In this document: in pieces, positions 6,454-7,651 of the stretch | Layout of the letters: each line of letters begins with the position of its first letter | How positions within the stretch are numbered: the stretch's first letter is position 1 | NCBI GenBank assembly: GCA_047614245.1 | Contig: JBLHIC010000105.1 | Coordinates: forward strand, 1 to 7,651 | Length of the DNA stretch: 7,651 nt | Direction of reading: 5' to 3' | Origin: Ulvibacter sp047614245 | GTDB lineage: Bacteria > Bacteroidota > Bacteroidia > Flavobacteriales > Flavobacteriaceae | Program-made: the position numbers and the translations under genes | Notes under the pieces: generated by a model | Seen by the model: the letters and a program-made list of their open reading frames with translations, nothing else | What the model was told of the DNA's origin: nothing | Databases searched by the model: none

Positions 6454-6470
6454 AATGGAACGCTTTTTTT
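6438..6470 (-). terminator. Bidirectional intrinsic terminator between POT transporter and thioredoxin genes
   Basis: CGTTCCA (6445-6451) and TGGAACG (6456-6462) form a perfect 7-bp stem with an AAAA loop on the plus strand. The hairpin is followed by seven T (6464-6470) on the plus strand and by six or more T on the minus strand (complement of the A-run before 6445). It lies just after the POT stop codon, so its main role is probably to end that leftward transcript. It could also stop rightward transcripts coming through from comEC. Confidence 0.85.
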
Positions 6471-6487
6471 AGCAAAGTATTGTATTC

Positions 6488-7651
6488 TTAACGCACCCCG
6501 TGCATTAATTTTTTGAGCAAAGGATTAAGTAAGATAGATAGTATTCCAACCGCAATTGGGACTAGCGTAAATATTAAAAAGAAAGTACTCAATGAGTACT
6601 CAGCTGTAATTTTATCAATCATACCTCCCATAGTTCCTGCTGCTTTTTGGCCAATAGCAATGGCTAAATACCAAATACCAAACATAAACCCAATCATTCT
6701 GGCCGGCACCAATTTACTCAAATAAGATAAACCAACAGGAGACAAACACAACTCCCCCATTGTATGCAACAAATAGGCAAAAATTAAGAAAATCATACTT
6801 ACTGAAGCTGTTTTAGCACCCTGAGCAATATCTCCTGTTCCATAAGCCAAAATTGCGAAGCCAAGACCCAGTAATATAAGTCCTAACCCGTATTTCATAG
6901 CAGCACTCGGATTGTATTTACTTTCCCACCATTTTGAAAAGAAAGGGGCTAAGGTGATGATAAAGAAAGAATTCAGAATTCCAAACCAAGATGCTGGAGC
7001 TTCTGTAGCTTCTTTACTAAATTCTCTATTCAATTTCCAACCAACGATAATCCAAAGTCCAACAAAGGCAATTGCAAGAATGATGTTTGAATATGGAATT
7101 TTAGTATAGGTCTTTCTGAATAATAAATATAGCACCCAAGTAATAATAGCGAGTGGTCCTACGGTTAAAATAAGGTCCACAATCTTAAAGATCATCGCTG
7201 AAGATCCAGTTAATGAACGCTCGGTATAATCTCTAGCAAAAATTGTCATCGAGCCTAGAGATTGTTCAAATGCCGCGAAAAAGAAAACGGTAAAAAGACC
7301 AAAAATAGAGACTGCTATAATTTTATCCCTAACTACTCTTTCGTATCTACCAACTCTTGTTATAATAAGGTACAAGAACATTACTAGACCAACTAAAATG
7401 GTTACTGTTGACCCATCATAACTTCCAACTGAAAACCCTAACAGGCTCGAATCACTCACCTTGGAAATAGGATCATTAAATAAATAGAGCAATCCACAAA
7501 GCGTTGAAAGTGTAATAAGAATTTTATCGACTGAAGTAAAAGGGTTCAGTTTCTCGGTTGATTTAGCATCCTCTTGTTCAGCTGGACTTTGCTCATTAAT
7601 ATTTTGAGATAATTCCACTTCATATTTCTTACTTGGACTTTCTCCAATACT
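6488..7651 (-). CDS. POT-family proton-coupled peptide transporter, C-terminal part, truncated by right edge
   Basis: The minus-strand frame is open from the right edge to the TAA at 6488-6490, giving 387 C-terminal residues; the N-terminal part is outside. A GTG at 7616-7618 is not the real start, because the frame continues upstream through it. POT/PTR2 transporters (TC 2.A.17) import di- and tripeptides with protons. About ten hydrophobic segments are visible after a hydrophilic linker (roughly 7570-7651). Family marks are AAFEQSLGSM (near 7250-7275, the YEQ-like motif of later helices), SWFGILNSFFIITLAPFF (near 6940-6995) and HTMGELCLSPVGLS (near 6720-6765, the classic ELxxSPxGLS block). 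These are followed by PARMIGFMFGIWYLA. The ExxERF motif of helix 1 cannot be checked. A bidirectional terminator directly follows, separating it from the thioredoxin gene. The substrate is inferred from family only. Confidence 0.9.
   Translation of the reverse strand, partial: SIGESPSKKYEVELSQNINEQSPAEQEDAKSTEKLNPFTSVDKILITLSTLCGLLYLFNDPISKVSDSSLLGFSVGSYDGSTVTILVGLVMFLYLIITRVGRYERVVRDKIIAVSIFGLFTVFFFAAFEQSLGSMTIFARDYTERSLTGSSAMIFKIVDLILTVGPLAIITWVLYLLFRKTYTKIPYSNIILAIAFVGLWIIVGWKLNREFSKEATEAPASWFGILNSFFIITLAPFFSKWWESKYNPSAAMKYGLGLILLGLGFAILAYGTGDIAQGAKTASVSMIFLIFAYLLHTMGELCLSPVGLSYLSKLVPARMIGFMFGIWYLAIAIGQKAAGTMGGMIDKITAEYSLSTFFLIFTLVPIAVGILSILLNPLLKKLMHGVR
6584..6602. repeat. Compact palindrome/direct repeat inside the POT gene
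   Basis: AGTACTCA occurs twice (6584-6591 and 6595-6602) as a direct repeat with a 3-nt gap. AGTACTCA-A-TGAGTACT (6584-6600) is also a perfect inverted repeat, and TGAGTACTCA (6593-6602) is a 10-bp palindrome. The element is in frame within the transporter coding sequence (around Glu-Tyr-Ser-Leu-Ser-Thr), so coding constraint may explain it. No function is assigned. Confidence 0.4.

Noticed and set aside
7616..7618. GTG as the start of the POT transporter
   Set aside because: The frame continues upstream to the window edge and the residues after it are a mid-protein linker; the N-terminal helices of the family are missing, so the gene is simply cut by the window.
1..7651. CRISPR array, tRNA/rRNA, insertion sequence, toxin-antitoxin or phage-defence module
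   Set aside because: No regularly spaced repeats, no tRNA-like cloverleaf, no transposase or terminal inverted repeats, and all sizeable frames are accounted for by housekeeping or envelope families.

Overview
The window looks like an ordinary chromosomal core region from a member of the Bacteroidota, most likely family Flavobacteriaceae. The DNA is AT-rich. Starts lack clear Shine-Dalgarno sequences, and at least one exact match to the Bacteroidota -7 promoter element (TAnnTTTG) lies just upstream of surE. The protein families and their order also fit this group. The assignment comes from recognising families by eye, not from a database search.

Layout, left to right. (1) 1-720, minus strand: the N-terminal 240 residues of a tail-specific (C-terminal processing) protease, running off the left edge. 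(2) 721-1002: a divergent intergenic region with a putative promoter for the rightward genes and three short inverted repeats. (3) 1003-5843, plus strand: a compact five-gene cluster with junctions from a 1-nt overlap to 48 nt: surE (nucleotidase), a 96-residue three-helix membrane protein of unknown function, lpxB (lipid A disaccharide synthase), an NlpC/P60 lipoprotein, and comEC (DNA-uptake channel). (4) 5865-6404, minus strand: a secreted thioredoxin-like protein, convergent with comEC. (5) 6488-7651, minus strand: the C-terminal 387 residues of a POT-family peptide transporter, running off the right edge.

How the genes relate. The plus-strand cluster is probably one transcript. It mixes envelope building (lpxB, NlpC/P60) with nucleotide and DNA functions (surE, comEC), and I see no single pathway joining them. 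The flanking products (periplasmic protease, secreted thioredoxin, peptide transporter) also act at the envelope.

The most notable structure is transcriptional. The intrinsic terminator of the thioredoxin gene lies inside the 3' coding end of comEC. A second, bidirectional hairpin between the thioredoxin and POT genes overlaps the putative thioredoxin promoter. It is also the first good intrinsic terminator the rightward transcript meets. The C-terminal domain of ComEC looks like a metallo-beta-lactamase fold that has lost its metal-binding motifs. I found no mobile element, CRISPR array, RNA gene, defence system or clearly novel multi-gene system.
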